A DNA stretch of 64,000 bases from Toxorhynchites rutilus septentrionalis (lineage: Eukaryota; Arthropoda; Insecta; Diptera; Culicidae), in assembly GCF_029784135.1 (NCBI RefSeq), contig NC_073746.1:260625598-260689597 (forward strand). The letters are read 5' to 3'. How positions within the stretch are numbered: position 1 is the first letter of the stretch; the number at the start of each line of letters is the position of its first letter. Of the stretch, positions 43,477 to 53,159 are shown piece by piece. The notes beneath the pieces were generated by a model. That model made no database searches. It was not told the DNA's origin and saw nothing but the letters and a program-made list of their open reading frames with translations. The translations under genes and the position numbers were made by a program.

Positions 43477-44489
43477 TACTGCGTTCATAACTATAGAACC
43501 ACTCCCATTTTCTGAGTTTCCAGATATATGTAAGAAGTCGGTTGAATTGAAGTATATAGTGTAGAATACAATAACTTTCTTTATACTTTTCTTTATATAT
43601 GAACAGTCTGAAGTGCAACTTAGTACTTCAGAATCATTTACTACATTTTTTGCATCAAAAACACCGTGATAATTGGGTAATTTGGCATCAATTCATAAAA
43701 TTCGGAAGGTCATGGCATAGTTTAATGAATAGGGGCTTCAGAATTCGGACTGGTCTGCTTGTTCACCAAATCAAATCCCTGTCAAGAACTACTGAGGAGT
43801 GATCGTACGAATAGTAGATGCAGCTTACAAGCAGTATGAGGATTTGAAGAGCTTAAACGAGCAGTATCCTCTGCGTAGAATGAGATACACACTACAACAT
43901 GGCGCAGCTTGCTCGAAACCACCCCGAATAGGTTATTTGAACTGACTGAGAACTAAAGATGACCTACGAATTAGAAACTTATTGTAATTCATGTGAAATT
44001 AACGTTAATTTTTTAGAGGAGTGAGAGTTTTTCAATCTGGTTCTATAGTTATGAAACACTGGAATAAAATTCAAATGGCCAGTCTTATGAAAGAATTATA
44101 TCCTAGACCTACACTTTATGTGCTCCCGTGGTCGAGTGGCTAACGTCACACCTAACATGCAGGGGGTTCGGGTTCGATTCCCGTTCTGGTCGGGGAAATT
44201 TTTCGTCAAAGAAGTTTCCTCCGATTTGCACTGTGGTTACGCGTATTCTAGAGCTTGCCACTCAGAATGCATTCAAGGCGTGTTATTTGGCATAGAAATC
44301 TCAACTAAGTACTAATAATAATGACGCAATTAATACTACGTTGAGACGGCGAAGTTCCTCTAGGAACGTGAGTGCCAATTGAGAAGAAGAAGCAGATCCT
44401 ACACTATATACTTCAATTTAACTGACTGCTTACAAATCTCTGGTAATTCAAAAAAAAAGTGTGGTTCTATAGTTATGAAACGCAGAGTA
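43477..44489. mobile_element. Tc1-like element with ~80-bp inverted ends and nested SINE
   Basis: The left end (GCGTTCATAACTATAGAACCAC ... TTGAATTGAAGTATATAGTGTAG, 43481-43566) and the complement of the right end (44402-44484) match over about 80 bp. Inside is a short degraded N-terminal-transposase-like frame (43599-43802) and a further copy of the terminus (GGTTCTATAGTTATGAAACACTGG, 44040-44063). The SINE 44120-44397 is inserted near the right end. Confidence 0.7.
44108..44409 (+). mobile_element. tRNA-headed SINE, full-length copy 4
   Basis: The SINE body is 44120-44397, flanked by CCTACACTTTAT (44108-44119) and CCTACACTATAT (44398-44409). A box GGTCGAGTGGCTAACGTC; B box GGTTCGATTCC; tail GAAGAAGAAGC. 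Its body is closer to copy 3 (31842-32121) than to copy 1, sharing the TTCCTCTAGGAACGT block. Confidence 0.9.
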
Positions 44490-44631
44490 TAGCATAGCTT
44501 CTTCGAGATAGGGATGAGCGGAGGGATCAAACAAAAAAAAATAAACTGAGTTTATTAAAAAAAAGTATTAAAGTGTATGGAGAATCTAACGAGAATATAC
44601 AAATTCTTTTTAAAAAATGGTTAATACTTAA

Positions 44632-44975
44632 TACAGTAGAACCCCGATTTTCCGCGGAATACTCTGACAAGGGCATCGCCAATAACGAAAATCGCGGATA
44701 ACGAGATAAAGGACTAAGAATGAGGTGCAAACACGAAATAAAAATATTTCAGCACGAAAACTATGTTTTATCAATACAAAAATCCTTAAACTATCCGTCT
44801 GAAAGGTAGTGTACATCACTGATCAGATAATGTAAAGCCATGGCCAAAACAAAAGGGCAAGCGCCTACCACACAGTGACAAATTTCGGGAAGCTCTCTAG
44901 AATCACTATAGAATACGTTGCGCGGATAATCCACACCGCGGTCATCCACTCGCGGATAATCGGGGCTCTACTGTA
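44632..44975. mobile_element. pogo-like MITE 2 (CAGTAGAACCCCGATTTTCCGCG ends)
   Basis: The element is 44634-44973 with TA on each side. The left end CAGTAGAACCCCGATTTTCCGCGG matches the complement of the right end (CAGTAGAGCCCCGATTATCCGCG). These ends are of the pogo/Tigger type. No ORF. Confidence 0.75.
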
Positions 44976-45235
44976 CTTTCCGAAATCGTAGCGTACTTAA
45001 ACTCTAGAATGAAGGAAGCGATAAAATGTTACCATACAACCAAATTATCAGTATCGTGACACCTTTCCCGTGACCCTACTGACTACAAGGATTTTCAAGA
45101 TCCTTGAGAGTCGCTTTACTAATAACTTAGAACTCTATAAAAGAATATAAATTTAACATTGTATATTCAATTATTTTCATGCACAAATATGTTACACTCA
45201 TAAGAATGAGATGCAGAGGGCAACACCTAACAACG

Positions 45236-46459
45236 TTTCGGATCAGGGTTGCCACATATACAGAATATTCTGTATTTTACAGATTTTTCACCAAAATGAG
45301 ATACAAAATCTGTATGTACAGAATTACAGATTTTCAGCGAATTGCAGAATTTACAGATTTTTTCAAAATTCATTTTTAAGTATAAAATTTATTACAGTAC
45401 ATACATACGAGGTGTGTTCAAAAAGTATCGCGAATTTTGTGTTTTTCAAAAACATATTTATTTATTCATGAATATCAATTTTGTCCCCTTCAATGCAATC
45501 CCCATGAGATATTATACACTATTATACACTTATACACTCACAGGAGGGCAGATCTGGGGAATACGGTGGCTGTGGCATCATTAGTGTGTTGTTTTTAGCC
45601 AAAAAGTCGCGCACAAGCAACGATGTGCGAGCAGGGGCAAAGTGCAAAGGCCGACCCGCCTCATGTCCAAATCATTGATAAAAATCGAATGGAACGAGCC
45701 GATCGATATGTCTAGGTTCACAGCAACTTCTCTAACGGTGATTCGACAATTAGCCAATACCATTTTCTACCCTTCATCAATTTTTTCGTCTGTTGTTGAA
45801 GTGCTCGGGCGTTTGGCACGCTCTTCGTCGTTCACATCTTCTCGGCCTTCTGAGAACATTTTGTACCACCAATAAACGTTGCTTCGTTCCAACGCAGCTT
45901 CTCCGTATGCCACAGTCAACATTCGTAATGCATCCGCGCACTTAATTTCGTTTTTTCACACAAAATTTGATACAGGTTCTTTGATCCATTTTTTTGAATA
46001 GGTAACAATCGAAGACGAGTCAAAACACGTCAAAACACGTGCAAAAAAGCAGCTGTCAACAGTTAACTGAACATTCAACATGGCCGAACATGTCGGTATA
46101 AGTGAGAGACATGAGTACCAACATAACGCCACTAAATAACCGAAATTCGAATATACGTAACCCGCGAGAATTCATAATTCGCGATACTATTTGAACATAC
46201 CTTGTAGATACCTTGATTTATAAAAAAAAATAACACAACGCTACGAGATGGATTCCATTGGAGGCGGTTATTAAGCGAAATCTTGAGCGATTTGAAGAGA
46301 TTAAACTTTATAAGAAAAATTACTTCAATGTGAAAATAAATCTTTATTTCCATTTTTTCCTTAACTTTCCGATACAGATTTTTTTAGCTTAAAAATACAG
46401 ATGTACAGAATTTTTTCAGAAATTTTTACAGAACTAAATGTGGCAACCCTGGTTCGGAT
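45236..46459. mobile_element. hAT-like MITE with 8-bp duplication, carrying a mariner
   Basis: The element is 45244-46451. The ends CAGGGTTGCCACAT and (complement) CAGGGTTGCCACAT are identical over 14 bp. The flanks TTTCGGAT and GTTCGGAT differ at one position. Repeated CTGTA/TTACAGA motifs fill both arms. Without the mariner at 45408-46204 the element is about 410 bp. Confidence 0.75.
45406..46206 (-). mobile_element. Mariner, degraded, nested
   Basis: The element is 45408-46204. The ends CGAGGTGTGTTCAAAAAGTATCGCGAATT and (complement) CAAGGTATGTTCAAATAGTATCGCGAATT are flanked by TA. The minus strand encodes CRITVREVAVNLDISIGSFH, the helix-turn-helix part of a mariner transposase, then LAKNNTLMMPQPPYSPDLPS-like sequence in a shifted frame. 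The central domain is lost. Confidence 0.85.
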
Positions 46460-46562
46460 GATGGAATGGATATTACCATTTTGATGTTCGAACTACTCAT
46501 ATCGCAAAATTACACTTTTCGCGTTCCAATTAAAAGAATCGAGCGGTTATTGTTATTGAGTG

Positions 46563-46660
46563 ACAGATAAGATGGCTAATTTACATATAAATTGACCGAA
46601 GCTAAAGTGGAGGTCCCCGGTATAAAAGACACTCCCAATTTGTTGAGCTGCATACATTCA
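46563..46660 (+). promoter_or_regulatory. Promoter of secreted peptide paralog 2
   Basis: TATAAAAG at 46621-46628 with a TTCACTG initiator-like site about 35 bp downstream, and a GATA-type site (AGATAAGA) at 46565-46572. The 5' UTR would be about 40 nt. Confidence 0.6.
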
Positions 46661-46697
46661 CTGCAACCACTGAACAAGTGCATCAACAGCCACCACT

Positions 46698-47009
46698 ATG
46701 TTTTTCAAACTTGCATTCGCCGTTGTTTTGGCTATCGTTGGTAAGTGAGCATAAGTTTGCCCCAAATATATTGATTGTTAGAACTATATTACTTATGTCA
46801 CAGCCATTCACGCCGCACCACAATTGGGAGGATTGCCAGCGGTTCCGGCCATGAATGGAACACTTCCTGAACTTCCAGCAGGCGCCCCTGATCTACCAAC
46901 ACCCGAATTGCCCGAATTGCCAGGCGCAGGTGGCGGCGCTCCAGGTGCTGAGAGTGCCAGCCTGCCAAATCGCATAACCAATCGCATTACAAACAGAGTA
47001 AATAACTGA
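46698..47009 (+). CDS. Small secreted Pro-rich peptide, paralog 2 (unrecognised family)
   Basis: Family not recognised. Exons: 46698-46740 and 46804-47009 (intron 63 bp, GTAAGT...CAG), 82 residues. Signal peptide MFFKLAFAVVLAIV, then AIHAAPQLGGLPAVPAMNGT as in paralog 1. The middle is PELPAGAPDLPTPELPELP followed by a Gly/Ala stretch (GAGGGAPGAESAS), and the C-terminus repeats LPNRITNRITNRV. One NGT sequon; no cysteines. Identical intron phase and exon 1 length show recent common origin with 37403-37730, in opposite orientation. The conserved ends and variable middle suggest a repeat-rich extracellular peptide; its role is unknown. Confidence 0.8.
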
Positions 47010-47104
47010 AATCTGGCCAATCGAATGTTTACGAAGAATTTGGAGTTTTAAATTTTGATCATTCATTGTTTTGAAATATACCTGATTGTAGACGAAATCA
47101 TGAA

Positions 47105-47290
47105 ACAAGTTTATTATACCGCTTGACAATTGTCCAATATTTTTCGATTGGGAGGAATTGGGGGCAACTGGGAGGATTGAGGTATTTTCAATGTAATCGA
47201 CCCAATTTTCACGGTACCACTGAAGCAGCATTCGATTGTAGTGACAGTTTGCCCAATATGGCCAAAATTTCGGACCTTTGTGAGCCCTGT
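47105..47290 (-). pseudogene. DD37E-type transposase C-terminal fragment, copy 3
   Basis: The minus strand reads WPYWANCHYNRMLLQWYREN, then WVDYIE, and after a one-base shift CPQFLPIEKYWTIVKRYNKL. The spacing and the HYN..LQWY and PIEKYW motifs are those of DD37E elements. The second catalytic Asp is replaced (PYWANCHY instead of PDLASCHY). Confidence 0.7.
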
Positions 47291-47452
47291 TAAACGGAAG
47301 GAAACATTTCTGCAGGCACTCTTACATTTTCCAGTCCATTGTCTTGTTTGTGACGAGAACCTTGGTTTTCTGTTCACAGCTGCAAACCCCTCGCCAAATC
47401 AAGAACTTCCTGGCAAATTTACTAGAGGAAAAGGACTTAAATTTGCTGGGGA

Positions 47453-47742
47453 CTGTGTGATTTTGGCCACCAAAAGCCCAGCCATTTCGGAGATGTTTTA
47501 TCCTTATCCGCAGAGCACACATCTTGCCTTTACCGCTGCCAGAATGACGAGGGAGACGAGATCTCGTGCTGCGTAATTAGGTCGGGCGATGCAGGGTTGG
47601 AGCAAACCTTATGGCCGGCGAAATATGGGCGGCAGGACTGCATCGTATAGGCACGGTATGTATAAAAGGGACAACGCAACGCATTGTAAGTGAAATACAT
47701 TGGATGTAATAGGAGGATCACATTCACGTCCCACACATCACC
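47453..47742 (-). repeat. 3' LTR of a Ty3/gypsy-type element
   Basis: In minus orientation it begins TGATGTGTGGGACGTG just after the purine tract GGAAGAGGGG (about 47743-47752) and ends GGCCAAAATCACACA at 47453, i.e. TG...CA. It contains TATAAAAGGGACAACGC on the plus strand at 47660. The last 31 bp are identical to those next to the primer-binding site at 49528. Confidence 0.6.
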
Positions 47743-48027
47743 CCTCTTCCGAAAAAAAACCGAAACTCAGGGATAAATAGTTCATTGTGTTGTCGAATAC
47801 ATGATCAAATATATACTTTAAACATGCTAGATCTTAAAATTTCCAACTACTGTTATGAAATTTTTCGAGAGTTCAGGTGTTCTCTAACAACTATAGGCTG
47901 TGAAATTTCATACCGAGGGATGCTGTAGAGTAGTGTGATCGTTTCTTTTGCTTTCCTAATATTTTGTAGGGATAGCTCCTTCGGAGTGCCTCCCATTGTA
48001 TGCTTTATTTGTCTGCGACACATGTTT

Positions 48028-48427
48028 TTACAAGAACTGACCGCTTTCATCGCTCAAAACCAGCATGCCATTCCGTTTTTCCATCGCGGTATACTTACGA
48101 TGGTCGAAACGTGATTCCCCTTTTGCACGAGTTTGACGTTCAACAACGACTGTCTCACCTAATTTAAAACGATATTGACGAGCTCCCCACGCAGCAGAGT
48201 TATATGCATGAACTTCTGCGTTCAATTCCTCTCGGTAGCTTATTCCATTTGCAAACTGTGATCATGTCTTTTTTTCCACCGGCTTCATGCAGTTTCTGGT
48301 GATTGCGCAAAAAATGAAAGACTTCATCTATCCCTTCACATATTTCGTCATACTGGTTCGCCAAACTCGCTCTCAAAATATTTTCAAAATTCATTACGTT
48401 TCTCGCGTAGTAATCTTGATCAACCAT
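48028..48427 (-). pseudogene. Gypsy integrase C-terminal remnant
   Basis: The minus strand reads QYRFKLGETVVVERQTRAKG and SRFDHRKYTAMEKRNGMLVL, the GPY/F-region-like end of Ty3/gypsy integrases, in one frame. The upstream part (FENILRASLANQYDEICEGI) is in another frame. Catalytic DDE residues are absent from what remains. Confidence 0.7.
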
Positions 48428-48454
48428 CGTATATAATTACCACATCTATTAATC

Positions 48455-49122
48455 TCAATCCGGTTGTCTCAATCCGCTATAATTCGTTCTAAGCATCGCG
48501 GTCGCCTCTATTCGCTGAATAAAAATGCGGTCGTCTCGACCCACTAAAAACACTCAAAGCGCGGTCGTCTCGATCCGCTACAAATGTTCAAAGCACAGCC
48601 GTCTCGATCCGTTACAAATACGGCGCTCGTCTCGATTCGCTATAAGCGGGCGTCGCGATCCGCTTTTAATAACAACAAGCGCGGTCGTCACGATCCGCTT
48701 TCAATTACATCTAGCGCGGTCGTCTCGATCCGCTTTTAATAACAACAAGCGCGGTCGTCGCGATCCGCTTTTAATTACATCTAGCGCGGTCGTCACGATC
48801 CGCTTTTAATTACACGGTCGTCACGATCCACTTTTGATAATACCATGCGCGGTCGTCGCGATCCGCTTTTAATTACACCAAGCGCGGTCGTCACGATCCG
48901 CTTTTAATTACATCTAGCGCGGTCGTCACGATCCGCTTTTCATTACATCTAGCGCGGTCGTCGCGATCCGCTTTTAATAACACCAAGCGCGGTCGTCACG
49001 ATCCGCTTTTAATTACATCTAGCGCGGTCGTCGCGATCCGCTTTGAATAACAGCTAGCGCGGTCGTCACGATCCGCTTTTAATAACACCAAGTGCGGTCG
49101 TCACGATCCGCTTTTAATTACC
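48455..49122. repeat. 35-bp GC-rich minisatellite, about 19 units
   Basis: Core unit CGCGGTCGTCACGATCCGCT plus an AT-rich half TTTAATTACATCTAG. The units vary mainly in the AT-rich half (AATAACAACAAG, AATTACACCAAG) and at the CGTC(A/G/T)CGATC position. The left units (48455-48650) are shorter and more diverged, as expected for an older array edge. Confidence 0.9.
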
Positions 49123-49138
49123 ACGATTCCGATCCCAA

Positions 49139-49272
49139 TGTACATCACTACACATATCAAACAAAAAATGTACATCACTACCCATTTATAAAAATTACAT
49201 CACTACACATTTCAAACAAAAAATGTACATCACTACCCATTTCAAACGAAAAATGTACATCACTACACATTT
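49139..49272. repeat. 30-bp tandem repeat, 4-5 units
   Basis: The unit TGTACATCACTACACATATCAAACAAAAAA recurs from 49139 to 49272. It lies directly after the 35-bp array inside the gypsy-type element. Confidence 0.85.
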
Positions 49273-49560
49273 TTTCCTCATTTAACAAACAACATGTGAG
49301 AGAAAAAAAGCACTCGTGTTCAGCTACCGGCGATATTACAACAATCACAATAACTAAGCCGGGATGACAGCCATGTTTTTTCTCACTTCCACGTATTTGT
49401 TTTTTCGATTTTTTTTTTGCGATTTCGCTCCACACCACGCTAAAATAATCGGCCAAACGGTTAATTAGCTGCGACGAACACAAGTAGCCGTACAGCAAAA
49501 AATTCCAGCTCCTGGCAGGATCGCCAATGTGTGATTTTGGCCACCAAAAGCCCAGCCAGG

Positions 49561-50700
49561 GACATCTCCTCTGGCAGTGGCCTTATAGAATTTCAGAGCT
49601 GGGAGCTATCAAAAATCCATCTTCCCGTACATTTTGTCATCTATCAGCATGCATCAATCGTACTTCGTACTTGTTGTACAGCTTTCGAGCGCGTCTTTTT
49701 GACACCAGATTTAGTTTCAGTGCCCTGTTTGGTTGCTTGCAGGCACGGAAATTACGATAATCTTCTCACATACGGATTCTCCTGATGATACTTTGGTTAG
49801 AGTTGTGTTTTTTTGGCGATGTCGTAGTCCGAGAGTCCCGGGTATGCTTTAATAGTTCTCAGTACCTTCAACATCAGCTTTCGATCATAAGTTCCACTAA
49901 GACGTGTCCTCTGATACATACGAAAAACAGGTGTACGTTCACGGAAACACGGTCGAGTTAACCACTTTCAGAGATTCCGCTATTTTACTACCTGACCACG
50001 CCAGATTTTTAATGTGGGTGTCCAATATCAAATTTCTCCTTTCGGATTCTATCCTACACAACTTTTTCAAAACAAAACGGATCAACGTGTAATTTTTTTA
50101 CCGTCTGAAGATACAGGTATTCTAAACCATTTTTGTGTCAAAAGATTTCTGATAAGCCTACTACGATCGCGGTTATAAAATTAACAGTAATTCCGGATTC
50201 TAATTGTCTCAAGCCTTACATGCTCGGTAAAACTCTTAACCTTCCCCGAGATGGAGTCGCGATACAGTACAGTGATCAGCATTCAGTTTTTAGTCAAATC
50301 ATAAACGAGATGTTGGGGTCAGCCCTGCCTTTCTGAATGACCTTCAGAGATCAACCCAATATCTCTGAAAAAAAACGTTAGTTTTAGGCTGTAAAAATAG
50401 ACCGAGCAGAACTTTTTACGAACAACCAAACGCTATCAAATGCTTGCAAATATGACCACTGGGATGGTCGCTATCGTTAAAATGGATTGTCTTATTTCTA
50501 ATGATCTAAACCTTAGGCTTTATACTAGTTTACATAGCTCTGATATTAAAATGTTAAAGATGTTATTTCGCACGAGAACGTTTTTATCGGCCACTTTTCT
50601 TAAAATATCATACATTGATCATACAAATTGATTTCATACTTAAATCTTGTCGAAAGGATGTAAGCCGACCGATATCGACCGGTTAAAACACATAATTTCT
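49561..50700. other. Intergenic, no recognised gene
   Basis: No domain recognised. The first 250 bp may be the remaining, recombined 5' LTR of the gypsy-type element. Confidence 0.35.
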
Positions 50701-50751
50701 AGCTAAAATCGTTTTTCTAATGATTCAATGTGTATATATTTATTTTCTAGA

Positions 50752-50940
50752 AGCTTCACAACTAATCCAATCTCAACAGTCTCCTTGTTTGATTATTATG
50801 TCAACATTATAATGCTTTTGTTTATTCTTCTGTTCAAGTTGGGGAATGAGTTACGTTCCAAAGAAGACTGGGCAGAACATCCATGCGACCGAAAATGGAA
50901 TAGCGGTGTAGAATACACTCCGTATTACTGTCATCATTAG
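50752..50940 (+). CDS. Unrecognised short coding-like exon
   Basis: A good splice acceptor (TTATTTTCTAG at 50741-50751) opens a frame with a hydrophobic stretch (NIIMLLFILLFKLG) followed by NELRSKEDWAEHPCDRKWNS and EYTPYYCHH, stop at 50938-50940. After this stop the same frame stays open for 45 further codons (GNEYSIPDPVVYSNMFSLRR...) to a TAA at about 51076, and AATAAA follows at 51105-51110. It may be the last exon of a small membrane or secreted protein gene with one stop acquired, or noise. No upstream exon was identified. Confidence 0.3.
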   Translation, partial: SFTTNPISTVSLFDYYVNIIMLLFILLFKLGNELRSKEDWAEHPCDRKWNSGVEYTPYYCHH

Positions 50941-51125
50941 GGAAATGAATATTCCATTCCTGATCCTGTGGTTTATTCGAATATGTTTTCGCTACGACGA
51001 CAGCGAATTGTTTGTCCTATGATTTATGATTCTGCTTACATTGTTAGAAGTGTCTGGAATGCAATTACGGAGTAAACGATGTGATGAACTCAGGGGAAAT
51101 AAAACTTCAACAGTTTGAATTAGAT

Positions 51126-51131
51126 TTTATT
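51126..51131 (-). terminator. Candidate poly(A) signal of the GMC gene
   Basis: AATAAA on the minus strand about 420 bp after the GMC stop; no nearer one was seen. Confidence 0.3.
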
Positions 51132-51551
51132 GTCGTAAAATATTCATAATTTACATGGAAATTTATGTTATTATAACAACATTCGCGGAGGTATTTATAA
51201 TAATACCATACATGAAATTATTTCGAAGATGTAGACATATATCAGCGTGCACAGAAAATCGGAATAACATTAATTATAGCAAATATCTTACTCGTTACAA
51301 TAACATTAAAGGAATTTGGAAGTCGTTGTCTATTTGCTGATATACGATGAAGTTATTAAAATAGCATGGTGCTTTTTTCTCTTATCAGTGTTCTAATAGA
51401 TACTTTTGGACAGGACAAGGGAGGTAGAAATGATCGACCGACCAAATGTTCTTAACATAACCTCCATTATTGGGAACCACTACGGCTAATGTTCGATTTG
51501 TGCCCTAAATGCTAACAAAAAGTTCACAGTGAAGCGAGTGGGCCCTATTCA

Positions 51552-53151
51552 CTAGCGTGCTCCCCACGCCCTGCGGATCAGATGGGCTCCTTTTTCGGCT
51601 ATCATTATGACTGGCGCGTTTGTATTGCCAGATGTAACCTTGGGCATAACCGAAGCATCCACCACCCGGAGGTTCCGAACTCCATGCACTCGCAGCTCAT
51701 GATCAACGACAGCCATAGGATCTCTCAGTGGTCCCATCTTACATGAACCAGCCTGGTGATTTTCAGCCCCGGTATTTTGCCGCACTGCGCACTCCCAGTA
51801 TTCCTGAAATAATATAGTTATCAAATGCGCTCGATATGCGGACTTTATTCGCTTACCTGTGATCCGAATTCATGATTCTGGCAGTCCTTAATCGGTGTAC
51901 GGTCCAGTTGGATCCCGTAGGCTTGCAGTGCATCGGTATCAGCTAGCCGCAGAGCAAACTTAATTCCTTCAACCAACACCTTCACATCGTGTTGTTCTTT
52001 CAGATAGTTTACGACAATCTTGGGATGATCTAGAGGGTTGCTTGATTTCAGCTCGATGTACCCACGACTCTTCGGGTGCAGAACGGCAGGGAATATTTGA
52101 ATCGAGCGTGAATCGTTGCTAATCAATTCACCCACTTGACCACTCTTCGCACAATCCGCCAAAAATCCCCCGAAGTAAAACTGCACATCGGGATCGTTCG
52201 GTCGCTCTGCGTACTTGGTGCTTATTTTAGCCGTGACCGCAGACACTCCCGTGCCGGACATGAGACCATCTCGGAACAGAAGGTATTCCATAGCGGTTGC
52301 CCAGTTCAGAGGGGCAGTGTTTGTGTCGTTGATATAAAAGTTGATGAAATATGCAACGTGATTGTGTAGATTACGTCCAACTCCGGGCAAATCGTGAATC
52401 GTTCGGATACCAACTTCATCGAGATGTGCTTTCGGACCAATGCCGCTGAGCAGTAGAATCTGGGGAGAGTTCACTGCACCACCACTGACAATGACTTCTT
52501 TCTTAACCAAAATCTTGCGCATATGGCCGTCTTCGTCAACAACCTCGACACCGTGGGCTGTTTTTGAGGTCGGGTGAACCAAAATCTTGGTAACCGTAGT
52601 GTTCAATAAAATATGCAAATTCTGTCGATTAACGGCGGGACGAAGGAAAGCACGAGATGAGCTGTATCGGATTCCATTCTTGCTGGTGGTCTGAGCTATC
52701 ATGAAACCGGTAGTGTTGGCTCCGTTTAAATCATGCACACTATAGCCCAGTTCTTCACCTGCCTTCAGCACCGAATGGGAGAAAGGAGGGTTGTATGGGA
52801 ACTTTGAGACTGGAAGCAGTCCACCGGTCGTATGGTACTTGCTGTCAACCTCATTCATCTGTTGGTTATCCTCCGACTTCATGAAATAGGGCAGAACATC
52901 CTTCCATTTCCAACCGGCGTTACCCATTGCTTCCCAGTCATCGTAATCCACGGGATTGCCACGGATGTACATCATTCCGTTCATGACCGACGTTCCGCCA
53001 AGAACTTTACCGCGTGGCCAATAGCAGCGTTGTTCGGGCGATCCCAGACATCCATACTGTTCCGGCTCCGTGTTGAATTTCCAATCGATATCGCTGCCGA
53101 TATAGTTGAGGAACATTGAAGGAATCTGCGCTCCAGTCGGCTCGTCCGCCC
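51552..53151 (-). CDS. GMC oxidoreductase, glucose-dehydrogenase-like (5' partial)
   Basis: FAD-dependent oxidation of a sugar or alcohol; insect members are usually secreted. Exons (-): 53151-51857 and 51803-51552 (53-bp intron, CAG|GTAAGC ... TTTCAG). 515 codons are visible. It starts at an acceptor (CGTTTAG|GG) with [20 protein letters not shown], so a preceding exon carrying the FAD-binding GxGxxG motif is required and was not found in the remaining 10.8 kb. GMC signature 1: [23 protein letters not shown] signature 2: [17 protein letters not shown]. The C-terminal active site is [12 protein letters not shown], with the catalytic His, and [16 protein letters not shown], with the catalytic Asn. 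No frameshifts, so the gene looks functional. Which GMC subfamily it belongs to (glucose dehydrogenase, ecdysone oxidase and others) cannot be told from motifs. Confidence 0.9.
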
Positions 53152-53159
53152 CTAAACGA

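Larger units (their letters stand above)
47453..49560 (-). mobile_element. Ty3/gypsy-type element with gag-pol largely replaced by a minisatellite
   Basis: In minus order: end of a 5' LTR (31 bp, 49528-49558, identical to the end of the 3' LTR), a primer-binding-site-like TGGCGATCCTGCCAGGA starting 1 bp after it, a short leader (49280-49500), two tandem arrays, an integrase C-terminal remnant (48028-48427), a purine tract and a 3' LTR. The rest of the 5' LTR does not match the 3' LTR, so it is truncated or recombined. Confidence 0.6.

Noticed and set aside
48455..49122. CRISPR array
   Set aside because: Units are contiguous 35-bp tandem repeats without unique spacers, in a eukaryotic LTR element.
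49092..49367. Protein-coding gene from the long open frame over the arrays
   Set aside because: The frame follows the 35-bp and 30-bp tandem repeats; openness is a product of repeat composition.
52136..53119. Plus-strand frames opposite the GMC gene
   Set aside because: Antisense shadows of a clearly coding minus-strand exon.
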